Shown here: positions 29,458 to 41,745 of the stretch, piece by piece | How the letters are laid out: each line of letters begins with the position of its first letter | How positions within the stretch are numbered: position 1 is the first letter of the stretch | Source: Silanimonas sp. | GTDB lineage: Bacteria > Pseudomonadota > Gammaproteobacteria > Xanthomonadales > Xanthomonadaceae | Length of the DNA: 64,000 nt | NCBI GenBank assembly: GCA_018334015.1 | Contig: JAGXTI010000036.1 | Span: forward strand, 1 to 64,000 | Direction: 5' to 3' | The notes under the pieces: model-generated | The model's database searches: none | Told to the model about the DNA's origin: nothing | The model's input: only the letters and a program-made list of their open reading frames with translations | Translations under genes and position numbers: made by a program

Positions 29458-31089
29458 TCAGGCCTTCGGTGCACTGTCGGGCGATGTTGCCGCAACGGCT
29501 GTCGGAACCACCGGCAGCGGAGCGATCGGATCGGCCTCGCGGGCCAGAGCGCGGAAACGGAACAGTTCGGTCAGTCGGTAGCCGGAGTAACGGCCGAGCA
29601 GCAGGGAGGCGGCGAACAGCCAGAGCAGGAACTCCGGGTAGACATAGATCAGGTGCTCTAACCGATCCCAGCTCATCACCAGATAAGCGAGCGCGGCAAC
29701 GATCATCGTGCCGATGCCCTCGCGGATGGCGGTGCCGGCACCACGTTCGTCCCAAGCCACCGACATGCGTTCGATCGTCATCGCCATGATCACCATCGGG
29801 AACAGCGCGACCGAGAGCCCAACCTCGAGGTCGAGGCGGTTGGCGACGATTGAGATCAACGCCATCAGCAACACCACGAGGATCAAGATGGCGGTGAGTC
29901 TGGGCACCAGCAGCAGGCGCAATCGTTCGAGGTAGAAGCGGAACAGCAGGCCGGAGCCGACCACCAGCACGAACAGGATGATGCCCGCGACCAGAGCGGT
30001 TTCCCGGAAAGCCAAGGCCACCAGCACCGGCATGAAGGTGCCGTAGGTCTTGATGCCGACGATGTTGCGCAGGATCAGCATGATGAAGGCGCCGACCGGC
30101 ACCAGCAGCAGCACTTTGTAGACCTCCTGCGCCTGCAAGGGCAGCGAAAGCAGTGACCATTGCAGGTAGGCGGCGTCCTGCACCTCCAGCCGGCGCTCGG
30201 CCATGGCCATGGCATCGGCAAGGTTGAAGCTGACGGTGAACATCAGAGCCGGCTTCACCGCACTGTCGGTGGCCAGCAAGGGTTCCGGTGAGACGTTCCA
30301 GAGCAGCAGATCGCGCGGCAGCCCCTCGGAGGCATCACGCGGGTTGAGCAGGGTCCACTCCAGACCGTTGTGGACGAGCAACCAGGTCTCGATGCGCGCC
30401 GTACCCTCCACCCCGCCCTCGGGCAGGCGCAGGGCATGCACCATCCGGGCCGGAATGTTACGCAGGGCGAGCAGGTCAACGAGAAACCGGGTTCGCAGTT
30501 CATCGTCGATCTGGGCGCCGAAGCCACGTCGGGCATAGCGATCGAGCAACAGCCGGGCACCCTCATCGGGTGACAACGCGATGCGCCGAATCAGTTCACG
30601 GGCGAAGGTGGTGACGTTGGCCGAACGCTCACGGACCTGCTCGAGCAGTTCCTGCGCCGCGATGTTGTAAGGCTCCTCCAGTGTCGGTGGGGTCGGCAGC
30701 TCCGGCAGCAATTCCGGCAGCAGCGTCTCCTGCTCGAGCTGTGAGCGCACCAGGGTGGCGCGATAGTAGAGGTCCTGCTCACCGACCGCGTTGCGGGTCG
30801 CCCATTGCACCTCGCGGCCCTGCGCCTCGCGCTCGGGGATCTTGGAATAACCACGGGCGACGAAACGCTCATCGAGCACGATCCAGCCCGGCGTCAGAAA
30901 CGGCAGCTGCAAGGTCAGGACGTTGGCGGGCCGCTGCGGGCGGTACTCGATGTGCGCCTGCACCGTCCAGACCTGCACGGTCTGGTCGGGTTGCAGGGGG
31001 AATTGCAGCACCTTCCACTTGTAGATGATCGCCGCCGTCGAGACCGCGAAGATGGCAAAAGCGAGGATGTAGAGGTGTCGCTTGCTCAT
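29458..31089 (-). CDS. Inactive-transglutaminase and 7-helix membrane protein
   Basis: 543 residues. A signal-anchor helix (residues 5-25) precedes a periplasmic region of about 290 residues containing an inactive transglutaminase-like fold (around DLLALRNIPARMVHAL, with no catalytic cysteine at the expected place). Some seven membrane helices follow (about 315-520, beginning LLLVPVGAFIMLILRNIVG). The partner ligase is directly downstream. The pair probably senses or builds a peptide-type product in the envelope, but no experiment is implied by the sequence. The N-terminal half lacks cysteines apart from scattered ones. Confidence 0.85.
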   Translation of the reverse strand: MSKRHLYILAFAIFAVSTAAIIYKWKVLQFPLQPDQTVQVWTVQAHIEYRPQRPANVLTLQLPFLTPGWIVLDERFVARGYSKIPEREAQGREVQWATRNAVGEQDLYYRATLVRSQLEQETLLPELLPELPTPPTLEEPYNIAAQELLEQVRERSANVTTFARELIRRIALSPDEGARLLLDRYARRGFGAQIDDELRTRFLVDLLALRNIPARMVHALRLPEGGVEGTARIETWLLVHNGLEWTLLNPRDASEGLPRDLLLWNVSPEPLLATDSAVKPALMFTVSFNLADAMAMAERRLEVQDAAYLQWSLLSLPLQAQEVYKVLLLVPVGAFIMLILRNIVGIKTYGTFMPVLVALAFRETALVAGIILFVLVVGSGLLFRFYLERLRLLLVPRLTAILILVVLLMALISIVANRLDLEVGLSVALFPMVIMAMTIERMSVAWDERGAGTAIREGIGTMIVAALAYLVMSWDRLEHLIYVYPEFLLWLFAASLLLGRYSGYRLTELFRFRALAREADPIAPLPVVPTAVAATSPDSAPKA

Positions 31090-31116
31090 GCGGCGGTCCG
31101 ATGCGGCTCGGGGGGC

Positions 31117-34723
<3,607 letters not shown>

Positions 34724-34741
34724 GCCGGGTCGGCCCAAACG

Positions 34742-34770
34742 GACGACGCCCGGGTCAGCCGGGCGTCGTC
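34742..34770. terminator. 12-bp perfect hairpin between dnaN and recF
   Basis: GACGACGCCCGG (34742-34753) pairs with CCGGGCGTCGTC (34759-34770) around a five-base loop, in the 73-bp gap between the dnaN stop and the recF start. The minus-strand tail CGTTTGG is poor in T, so it may attenuate rather than end transcription or protect the dnaN mRNA end. Confidence 0.6.
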
Positions 34771-34796
34771 GCTCGCGGAAGAGAGACCGGGGTGCT

Positions 34797-35897
34797 TCAC
34801 AAGCGCAGCGGCATCACCACATGCCGGCTGCGATCGCTGTCCTTCTCGCGGACCAGCACCGAGGAGTTGGCGTCGCGCAGGTTGAGCAGCACGGTGTCGC
34901 TCTTGAGGGCGCTCAGGGCTTCCAGCAGGTAGGTGACATTGAAGCCGATCGCCAGCGACTCGATCCGGGTGTCGGCTTCCAGTTCCTCCTGGGCTTCCTC
35001 CTGTTCCGGGTTGTGGGCGACGATCCGCAGCTGGCCGGGCGAGGCCTCCAGCTTGACCCCGCGGAACTTCTCGTTGGACAAGATGGCGGCGCGCTGCAAG
35101 GCTGAGCGCAGCACTTCGCGGTCGATCGCCACGGTCTTGTCCGCTCCGATCGGAATGACCGCCTCGTAATCCGGGAAGCGGCCGTCGATCAGCTTGGAAG
35201 TGAAGCTGACATCGGCCCGTCGCATCCGCAGGTGGTTGCGGGCGAGTTCCAGTTCGATCAGGCCGTCGCCGGCTTCGAGCAGACGTTGCAGTTCGAGCAC
35301 CCCCTTGCGCGGCAGGATCAACTGACGCTTGGTGCTGCCGCCCCCCGGCAGGTGGGCTTCGCAAAGGGCGAGCCGGTGGCCATCGGTGGCCACGCAGCGC
35401 AGACGCTCACCCGCGAGGTCGAACAGCAGCCCGTTCAGGTAATAACGCACGTCCTGTTGGGCCATGGCAAAGGCGCTGCGTTCGATCAGGTCCTTGAGCA
35501 GGGCCTCCGAAAGCGAAACCCGCTCCACGCCTTCCAGCGCGTCGACGGTGGGAAAGTCCCGGGCCGGCAGGGTGGCAAGAGTGAACCGGCTGCGCCCGGT
35601 CGACACCGTGGCCTTGTCCTGGGCCAGGGTGACCGTGACGCGGCTGCCGTCGGGCAGGGCGCGGACGATTTCGAAGAATTTCCGGGCCGGGATGGTGGTT
35701 TCGCCGTCCTGGGCATCCTCGACCACGGTCCGGGCGAGCATTTCGACCTCAAGGTCGGTGCCGGTCAAGGCCAAGTCGCTGCCGCGCACTTGCACCAACA
35801 GGTTGGAGAGCACGGGCAAGGTCTGGCGGCGTTCGACCACCCCGACCACGTGCTGGAGGGGCTTCAGGAGGGCTTCGCGGGAGAGGGAGAAGCGCAT
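34797..35897 (-). CDS. dnaN: DNA polymerase III beta subunit (sliding clamp)
   Basis: 366 residues, the length of proteobacterial DnaN. The clamp encircles DNA and tethers polymerase III. Typical segments: MRFSLSREALLKPLQHVVGVVERRQTLPVLSN at the start of the chain (shown here in part only by its first block), the GTDLEVEM region, ATDGHRLALCE in the second domain and the C-terminal HVVMPLRL. Start 35897 is the first ATG after the intergenic region. Second gene of the dnaA operon. Confidence 0.97.
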   Translation of the reverse strand: MRFSLSREALLKPLQHVVGVVERRQTLPVLSNLLVQVRGSDLALTGTDLEVEMLARTVVEDAQDGETTIPARKFFEIVRALPDGSRVTVTLAQDKATVSTGRSRFTLATLPARDFPTVDALEGVERVSLSEALLKDLIERSAFAMAQQDVRYYLNGLLFDLAGERLRCVATDGHRLALCEAHLPGGGSTKRQLILPRKGVLELQRLLEAGDGLIELELARNHLRMRRADVSFTSKLIDGRFPDYEAVIPIGADKTVAIDREVLRSALQRAAILSNEKFRGVKLEASPGQLRIVAHNPEQEEAQEELEADTRIESLAIGFNVTYLLEALSALKSDTVLLNLRDANSSVLVREKDSDRSRHVVMPLRL

Positions 35898-36130
35898 GCG
35901 TCGTGGCCTGTTTCCATCGTTGGATAACTTGATACAAGGTGGTGGTGGAGACCCGAAGAAACCCGGGGAAACTTCTCAACCGCCTGTTTTTATTGAACTT
36001 TTTCCAAGTTTGCCGGTGTGCAGCGCAAGGAATAAACCTGTGGACAACGGTGGATCGTTTCGGTGCAGGCCGAGCGTTCAAGAAGCATCCACAGCTTGTG
36101 CACGGCCTGTGCCCATCCAGCAACAGGCCA
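35898..36130. other. Probable oriC (dnaA-dnaN intergenic region)
   Basis: A 233-bp gene-free stretch. TGTGGACAA at 36039-36047 is one base from the perfect DnaA box; GCATCCACA at 36085-36093 and TTGTGCACG at 36096-36104 are weaker boxes, and GTTGGATAA near 35919-35927 is a degenerate one. An A/T-rich segment (about 35987-36010, including TTTTTATTG and TTTTTCC) would suit a DNA-unwinding element. Gene context (dnaA-dnaN) fits an origin. Position inferred, not demonstrated; the dnaA-rpmH gap is the alternative. Confidence 0.65.
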
Positions 36131-37471
36131 TCATTCGGTGAGTTTGCGCAACAACTTGTCCCAGTCCTCACGCAGTTTGCCATCGGTCAGCATCAGCTCG
36201 CGGATCACCCGGCAGCCGTGCAGCACCGTCGTGTGGTCGCGGCCGCCAAAGGCATCGCCGATCTCCGGCAGACTGTGCTCGGTGAGCTCCTTGGACAAGG
36301 CCATCGCCACCTGGCGCGGGCGCGCCAACGAGCGGGTCCGGCGCTTGGACAGGAGATCGGCCATGCGCAACTGGTAGTAGTCTGCCACGGCCTTCTGGAT
36401 GTTCGGGATCGAGATGGCCTGCTGCTGGGCCCGCAACAGGTCGCGCAGGGTTTCCTGGGCGAACTCGGCGGTGATCGGGCGGCCGAGGAAATTGGCTCGC
36501 GCGGCCAGGGTGTTGAGCGCGCCTTCGAGGTCGCGCACGTTCGAGCGCATCCGCTTGGCGATCAGCAAGGCCACGTCCTCGGGCAGGGCGATCTGGCGAG
36601 CCTCGGCCTTGGCGGTGAGGATGGCGGCCCGGGTCTCGAAGTCGGGCGGTTCGATCGCCACCGACAGGCCCCAGCCCAGCCGTGATTTCAGGCGCGGCTC
36701 GAGGTTCTCGACCTCGCGCGGGTAGCGGTCGCAGGTCAGGATGATCTGCTGGTTGCCGTCGAACAGGGCGTTGAAGGTGTGGAAGAACTCCTCCTGCGTC
36801 GTGGTCTTGCCGGCGAAGAACTGGATGTCGTCGATCAGGAGCGCGTCCACCGTCTGGAACTGGCGCTTGAACTGCTCCATCGACTTCTCCTGCAGCGCCT
36901 TCATCATCGCCGAGAAGAACTGCTCGGAGCGCAGGTAGAGCACGCGCATGCCGGGGTTCTGCATGCGCATCAGGTTGCCGGCAGCGTGCATCAGGTGGGT
37001 CTTGCCAAGCCCGGTGCCGCCGTACAGCAGCAAGGGGTTGTAGTCGCGCCGGCCGGGGTTCTGCGCCACCTGCATCGCGGCCGATTTGCCGAGCTGGTTG
37101 CTGCGGCCCTCGACGAAATTGGCGAAGGTGTAGGCCGGGTCGACATGGCCCTGGTAGTCGGCGGCCTCGGCCCGGACGAGCGGCGGCGGCAAGGGCGGAG
37201 CGCTGCCCGGCTCGCGACCGGCGGCCGCGGCGCGCGGCGCGCTGCCGACGGTGAGCTGCACCGTCAACGGCCCGCCGTAATGCGCGAGCAACTCGCGGAT
37301 GCGGTCGAGGTAGCGCTCGCGCACGGTGTCGACGACAAAGGCGTTCGGTGCGTAGAGGGTGAGGTTCTCGCCGCGCCAGTCGGCGTGGAGGGGGCGGAGC
37401 CAGGTCTGCACTTCGTCGGCCGGGTATTCGGCTTCGAGGTGCTCCAGGCATCGGGGCCAGGCGGGATCCAT
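36131..37471 (-). CDS. dnaA: Chromosomal replication initiator DnaA
   Basis: 446 residues. Domain I (1-90), a Pro-rich linker (about 95-115), the AAA+ domain with Walker [18 protein letters not shown] and Walker [13 protein letters not shown], and domain IV with the DnaA signature [18 protein letters not shown]-DnaA opens oriC. ATG 37471 has AAGGAG 13 bases upstream. A promoter at 37550-37578 and a DnaA box at 37526 lie just upstream, implying autoregulation. Confidence 0.97.
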   Translation of the reverse strand: MDPAWPRCLEHLEAEYPADEVQTWLRPLHADWRGENLTLYAPNAFVVDTVRERYLDRIRELLAHYGGPLTVQLTVGSAPRAAAAGREPGSAPPLPPPLVRAEAADYQGHVDPAYTFANFVEGRSNQLGKSAAMQVAQNPGRRDYNPLLLYGGTGLGKTHLMHAAGNLMRMQNPGMRVLYLRSEQFFSAMMKALQEKSMEQFKRQFQTVDALLIDDIQFFAGKTTTQEEFFHTFNALFDGNQQIILTCDRYPREVENLEPRLKSRLGWGLSVAIEPPDFETRAAILTAKAEARQIALPEDVALLIAKRMRSNVRDLEGALNTLAARANFLGRPITAEFAQETLRDLLRAQQQAISIPNIQKAVADYYQLRMADLLSKRRTRSLARPRQVAMALSKELTEHSLPEIGDAFGGRDHTTVLHGCRVIRELMLTDGKLREDWDKLLRKLTE

Positions 37472-37525
37472 GTCGGGCTTGCGCTCCTTGGGCGACGCGT
37501 CCAGCGCCCCGGCGGTGAACGAGGC

Positions 37526-37534
37526 TGTGGATAA
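37526..37534. promoter_or_regulatory. Perfect DnaA box in the dnaA leader
   Basis: TGTGGATAA is the exact complement of the consensus box TTATCCACA. It sits 8-25 bp downstream of the predicted dnaA promoter, where bound DnaA would block transcription; autorepression of this kind is established for dnaA of other gammaproteobacteria. It could also be an extra origin element. Confidence 0.8.
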
Positions 37535-37549
37535 GTTGGGTGGTGCGGC

Positions 37550-37578
37550 AGCATACCGTCCGGCTCCCGACCCGCCAA
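37550..37578 (-). promoter_or_regulatory. Candidate sigma-70 promoter of dnaA
   Basis: On the minus strand TTGGCG (37578-37573) and TATGCT (37555-37550) are 17 bases apart, four matches of six in each. The predicted start lies near 37543, leaving a leader of about 70 bases that contains the perfect DnaA box. Confidence 0.5.
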
Positions 37579-37590
37579 GCGCGGCTCGAC

Positions 37591-37619
37591 TTGACGTCGC
37601 GCTGCGGGCTGCGTAATGT
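37591..37619 (+). promoter_or_regulatory. Candidate sigma-70 promoter of rpmH
   Basis: TTGACG (five of six) at 37591-37596 and TAATGT at 37614-37619 with a 17-base spacer, 33 bp before the rpmH start. The weak -10 and strong -35 are back to back with the divergent dnaA promoter. Confidence 0.5.
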
Positions 37620-37652
37620 CCCGCCTCTTTTCCCACCTTCGACGGGTGACCC

Positions 37653-37793
37653 ATGGCCACCAAGCGCACCTACCAGCCCAGCAACCTCAAGCGCGCCCGC
37701 GATCACGGCTTCCGTGCCCGCATGGCGACGCCCGAAGGGCGCAAGATTCTGGCCCGCCGCCGCGCCAAGGGCCGCAAGCGCCTCTGCGCCTGA
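37653..37793 (+). CDS. rpmH: 50S ribosomal protein L34
   Basis: 46 residues, beginning [20 protein letters not shown] and ending in an Arg/Lys-rich tail ([13 protein letters not shown]), which is L34 throughout. Too short for routine open-reading-frame cut-offs. It heads rpmH-rnpA-yidC-mnmE, divergent from dnaA, the standard order next to gammaproteobacterial origins. Confidence 0.97.
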   Translation: MATKRTYQPSNLKRARDHGFRARMATPEGRKILARRRAKGRKRLCA

Positions 37794-37826
37794 TCCGGCC
37801 TTGGGGGCGGTGGAGGGGGGCGTGAC

Positions 37827-38294
37827 ATGAACGCCCGTTTTCCGCCGCTGGTCCGTGTCCGCACCGGACGCGAGTACCGCCAGGTCTTCGCCGACAGCCA
37901 AAGGCTCAGCACCCGCTGTTTCAGCCTCCATCTGCACGTCCGCGATGGGGGCTTTTGCCGTTTAGGCATGGCGGTGAGCCGCAAGGTCAGCCCGGAGGCG
38001 GTGGCGCGCAACCGCATCAAGCGGCAGATCCGTGAAAGTTTCCGCCTGCACCGGGCCCGCTTGCCGGCTGCCGACCTAGTGGTGGTGGCACGACCGGCCG
38101 CCGCCGGCTTGGGTGGTGCTGCCCTGCGTGCTGAACTCGCCCAGCTCTGGTCGCGTGCTGAAGCGTTGCCGCTGCCGGCCCCCACCGGCACAATCGCGGC
38201 GGCCACCGGCACGCCGGTCCTTCCGTCCCCGACCCCGCCTTCGAATCACACGCCTTCCGTCGCCCCGAGCGGCGAGGGGCCGAGCCCTGCATGA
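37827..38294 (+). CDS. rnpA: Ribonuclease P protein component
   Basis: 155 residues. The protein subunit of RNase P, which trims 5' leaders of tRNAs. The core RNR motif is present as AVARNRIKRQIRESFR. The N-terminal part (residues 1-115) is the RnpA domain; the last 40 residues are a Pro/Ser/Thr-rich tail not usual in the family. The stop overlaps the yidC start (ATGA). The usual yidD gene between rnpA and yidC is missing. Confidence 0.93.
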   Translation: MNARFPPLVRVRTGREYRQVFADSQRLSTRCFSLHLHVRDGGFCRLGMAVSRKVSPEAVARNRIKRQIRESFRLHRARLPAADLVVVARPAAAGLGGAALRAELAQLWSRAEALPLPAPTGTIAAATGTPVLPSPTPPSNHTPSVAPSGEGPSPA

Positions 38295-40078
38295 ACCAGA
38301 ACCGCGCCTTGCTCCTGTTCGCCTGGGTGGCCGTTGCCATCCTGTTGGCCTTTGAATGGACCCGCTTTGTTGCCAGCCCGGCGCCCGGCAGCCTGCCGCC
38401 GCCCGTGCCGGCAGTGACAATGCCGGCGGCCTCGGCCATGCCCGGCAGCGAGGCCCTGCCGGTGCTCGCCGCCCCGACCCCGGCGGCCCCGAGCTTGGCC
38501 GCGGCCCAGCCCGGCCTCGATGCCGCCCCGGTGGCCACCGCCACCCCCACCGCGCCGGCCGTGCTCAGCCCGGTCGCGACGGCGGCCGAGCAGGTCGAAA
38601 TCCGCACCGATGTGCTGCGCCTCAGGGTCAGCAGCCAGGGCGGCAGCCTGGTGTTCGCCGAGCTTCTGGCCTACCCGCTCGACCAGGAAAACCCCGAGCG
38701 CGGCAACGTCATTCTGCTCAACGAAGACCCCACCACCCTCGATGTCGCCCAGACCGGCTGGATCAGCACGACCGCTGCGCCCGGCCTCGACAGCCTCTGG
38801 CGTTTCGAGGGTGGGAACGCGCCCCGTGAACTGGCCCCGGGCCAGGACCGCATCGAACTGCCCTTGCTCTGGGAGGACCCGGCCTCCGGGCTGAGCGTGC
38901 GCAAGGTCTTCACCTTCACCCGCGGCAGCTACGCCATCGGCCTGCGCCACGAACTGCGCAACGAGGGCAGCGCGCCCTTCAGCGGCCACCTGTTCCAGCA
39001 GCTGCTGCGGGTGCCACCGCCGCCGCCGCCACGCATGGCGATGTTCACCAGCCCCGAGGTGTTCAGCTTCGTCGGCGCCGCCTGGTACAGCCCGCAGGAC
39101 CATTTCGAGACCCGCGCCTTCGAGGATTTCGCCGGCGACGGCCCGCTCAACAAGGGCGTGACCGACGGCTGGATCGCCATGCTGCGCCATCACTTCGCCA
39201 CCGTCTGGCTGCCGCCGGCCGGCACCGCGCAGCAGTTCTCGCTGGCCCCGCTCGAAGGCAACCGCTTCGCCATCCGCAGCGTCGGCCAGGCCACCACCGT
39301 GGCCCCCGGCCAGCAGGTGGCGATCGAGCTCAACCTCTGGCTCGGCCCCAAGCTGCAGGAGCCGATGCGCGCCCTGAAGCCCTCGCTGCCGCTGACCCTC
39401 GATTACGGCATCTTCAGCTTCCTCGCCCAGCCGCTGTTCTGGGTGCTGGAGAAGCTCTACGGCCTGTTCGGCAACTGGGGTTGGGCCATCGTCGGCATCG
39501 TGGTCATCTTGAAGCTGCTGCTGTTGCCGCTCTCGGCCAAGCAGTACAAGAGCTTCGCCCGGATGCGCGCAGTGGCACCGCGCATCGAGCAGCTCAAGGA
39601 GCGCTACGGCGAGGACAAGGCCAAGTTCAACCAAGCGATGATGGAGCTCTACCAGAAGGAGAAGATCAATCCGCTGGGCGGCTGCCTGCCGATGCTGCTG
39701 CCGATCCCGATCTTCCTCGCGCTGTACTGGGTGCTGCTGGAATCGGTCGAGCTGCGCCAGGCGCCCTGGGTGCTGTGGATCGACAACCTCACCGCACCCG
39801 ACCCGCTGTTCATCCTGCCGGCCTTGAACCTCGCCGTGATGTACGCCACCCAGGCGCTGACGCCCAGCCCCGGCATGGACCCCACCCACAAGAAGATCAT
39901 GCAGTGGATGCCGGTGGTGTTCGGTATCCTGTTCGCCTTCTTCCCCTCCGGGCTGGTGCTGTACTGGCTGACCAACGGCGTACTCGGCCTCGGCCAGCAG
40001 TGGTGGATGACCAAGCGCTACGGCGAGAACCCGCCGCCGGCCGGCCCGCCGGCACCGGCCAAGGTCCGGCCGAAGTGA
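38291..40078 (+). CDS. yidC: Membrane protein insertase YidC
   Basis: 595 residues. N-terminal membrane helix (about 8-25), a long Pro/Ala-rich segment, a large periplasmic beta domain (about 100-370), then the conserved five-helix core (from about 385: [29 protein letters not shown]) with the KYKSFARMR-like positively charged region and [20 protein letters not shown]. YidC inserts membrane proteins alone or with Sec. Coupled to rnpA by a 4-base overlap and followed by mnmE after 25 bp. Confidence 0.95.
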   Translation: MNQNRALLLFAWVAVAILLAFEWTRFVASPAPGSLPPPVPAVTMPAASAMPGSEALPVLAAPTPAAPSLAAAQPGLDAAPVATATPTAPAVLSPVATAAEQVEIRTDVLRLRVSSQGGSLVFAELLAYPLDQENPERGNVILLNEDPTTLDVAQTGWISTTAAPGLDSLWRFEGGNAPRELAPGQDRIELPLLWEDPASGLSVRKVFTFTRGSYAIGLRHELRNEGSAPFSGHLFQQLLRVPPPPPPRMAMFTSPEVFSFVGAAWYSPQDHFETRAFEDFAGDGPLNKGVTDGWIAMLRHHFATVWLPPAGTAQQFSLAPLEGNRFAIRSVGQATTVAPGQQVAIELNLWLGPKLQEPMRALKPSLPLTLDYGIFSFLAQPLFWVLEKLYGLFGNWGWAIVGIVVILKLLLLPLSAKQYKSFARMRAVAPRIEQLKERYGEDKAKFNQAMMELYQKEKINPLGGCLPMLLPIPIFLALYWVLLESVELRQAPWVLWIDNLTAPDPLFILPALNLAVMYATQALTPSPGMDPTHKKIMQWMPVVFGILFAFFPSGLVLYWLTNGVLGLGQQWWMTKRYGENPPPAGPPAPAKVRPK

Positions 40079-40103
40079 AGCCCCGGACCACCGCCGCGGG
40101 GGC

Positions 40104-41501
40104 ATGAGCGGGCGCGACACCATCGTCGCCATCGCCACCGCCGCCGGCCGTGCCGGCATCGGTGTGCTGCGGCTCTCCGGGCCGTGTGCGCAGGCCATCG
40201 CGACGGCGCTCTGCGGCCGGCCGCCGGTGGTCGGAGCCGTCCGCCGGGCGCGTTTCCGCGATGCCGCAGGCGGCTTGATCGATGACGGGCTGGTGCTGGC
40301 CTTCGCCGCACCGCGCAGCTTCACCGGCGAGGACGTGGTGGAGCTGCAAGGCCACGGCAACCCGCTGCTGCTGGCCAAGCTGCAGGCGCGCTGTATCGAA
40401 CTGGGCGCCCGCGCCGCCCGCCCGGGCGAGTTCAGCGAACGCGCTTTCCTCGAAGGCAAGCTCGACCTCGCCCAGGCCGAGGCCGTGGCCGACCTGATCG
40501 CGGCCTCGTCCGATGCCGCCTTGCGCGCCGCCCGGCGCTCGCTCGACGGTGTTTTCAGCGCGCGCGTCGATGACCTGGTCGATGCCTTGACCGCTTTGCG
40601 CGTCCACGTCGAGGCGGCGATCGATTTTCCGGAGGAGGAGATCGATGTTCTTGCCGCCCCCGAGCTGGCGGCGCGTCTGGCCAGGGTCGAGGCCCTGCAC
40701 GCCGCGCTGGTCCGCGACGCCGAACGCGGCCGGCGTCTGAGCGACGGCCTGCACGTGGTGATCGCCGGTGCGCCGAACGCCGGCAAGAGCGCGCTGATGA
40801 ACGCCCTGGCCGGGTCTGAACGGGCCATCGTCACCGACATGCCCGGCACCACCCGTGACCTGCTGCGCGAGTCGATCGAGTTGGGCGGCATCGAACTCAC
40901 CCTGGTCGACACCGCCGGCCTGCGCGACAGCGCCGATCCGGTCGAGACCGAGGGCATCCGCCGCGCCCGGGCCGAACTGGCGAAGGCCGACCTTGTGCTG
41001 GCCGTGCTCGACGACCGCGAGGCAGACGCGGCGTGTGCGCGGCTGAGGGACGAACTGGCCCAATCGCAGGCAGCAGGCGGCAGCGCTGCGACCGCGACGC
41101 CGCCGGCGGTGCTCTGGTTGCACAGCCACGCCGACCTGACGGCGCGCGTCGGCCACGACGAGCAGCGCGACGACGGCCGGCACCTGTGGCTGGACACGCC
41201 AGGCGGTGGCGGGCTCGACACACTGCGTGCGGCCCTGCGCGCCGCCGCCGGCGCCTCGGCAGACACGCACGGGGGCGAGGGCGGCGATGGCGAGTTCTCC
41301 GCTCGCGCCCGCCATGTCGAGGCGATCCAGCGCGCCGGCCTGCACCTGCGGCAGGCCTCGGCGCAGCTGCGCGCAGGTCACGGCGAGCTGGCCGCCGAGG
41401 ACCTGCGGCTGGCCCAGGACGCCTTGGGCGAGATCACCGGCCGTGTCAGCGCCGATGCGCTGCTGGGCCGGATCTTTTCGAGCTTCTGCATCGGCAAGTA
41501 G
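40104..41501 (+). CDS. mnmE: tRNA modification GTPase MnmE
   Basis: 465 residues. With MnmG it installs the aminomethyl group on wobble uridine 34. The N-terminal folate-binding domain starts [12 protein letters not shown]; the GTPase domain has [14 protein letters not shown] (G1), DMPGTTRD (G2), DTAGLRD (G3). The GTPase NKxD equivalent is weak (the segment near HSHADLT). The C-terminal FCIGK is the invariant MnmE terminus. Last gene of the rpmH cluster; 244 bp separate it from the restriction gene. Confidence 0.95.
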   Translation: MSGRDTIVAIATAAGRAGIGVLRLSGPCAQAIATALCGRPPVVGAVRRARFRDAAGGLIDDGLVLAFAAPRSFTGEDVVELQGHGNPLLLAKLQARCIELGARAARPGEFSERAFLEGKLDLAQAEAVADLIAASSDAALRAARRSLDGVFSARVDDLVDALTALRVHVEAAIDFPEEEIDVLAAPELAARLARVEALHAALVRDAERGRRLSDGLHVVIAGAPNAGKSALMNALAGSERAIVTDMPGTTRDLLRESIELGGIELTLVDTAGLRDSADPVETEGIRRARAELAKADLVLAVLDDREADAACARLRDELAQSQAAGGSAATATPPAVLWLHSHADLTARVGHDEQRDDGRHLWLDTPGGGGLDTLRAALRAAAGASADTHGGEGGDGEFSARARHVEAIQRAGLHLRQASAQLRAGHGELAAEDLRLAQDALGEITGRVSADALLGRIFSSFCIGK

Positions 41502-41745
41502 GGCCGGTCGCCGGGATCGTCGCAGCCGTTGCGCTGGGAAGAAGTCGAACCACACCTCGACCTGGGGGGCGCGTCCGCATTGGAGTCCTCCCAGGCGTCC
41601 TACCCGACGTGCGAGGCTTTGCCGATCATCGATTGGCTGCCGGACTGGGGATCCGGAAACCTCGAGACCCTGCTCGCCATGGACCCCGATGCGCCCTTCG
41701 TTCTGGGGCCACGTATCCTAGGTCGAGCCACCACGGAGAGGCCGG
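41502..41745 (+). other. Gap between mnmE and the restriction gene
   Basis: 244 bp without a supported gene. In the same phase as mnmE, an open frame after the stop (41529-41745 and beyond) reads protein-like residues such as LPIIDWLPDWGSG and LAMDPDAPFVLGP with G/C-rich third positions, and has only a TTG to start. It could be a decayed gene at the junction of the accessory segment, or chance in a high-GC genome. No promoter recognised. Confidence 0.35.
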
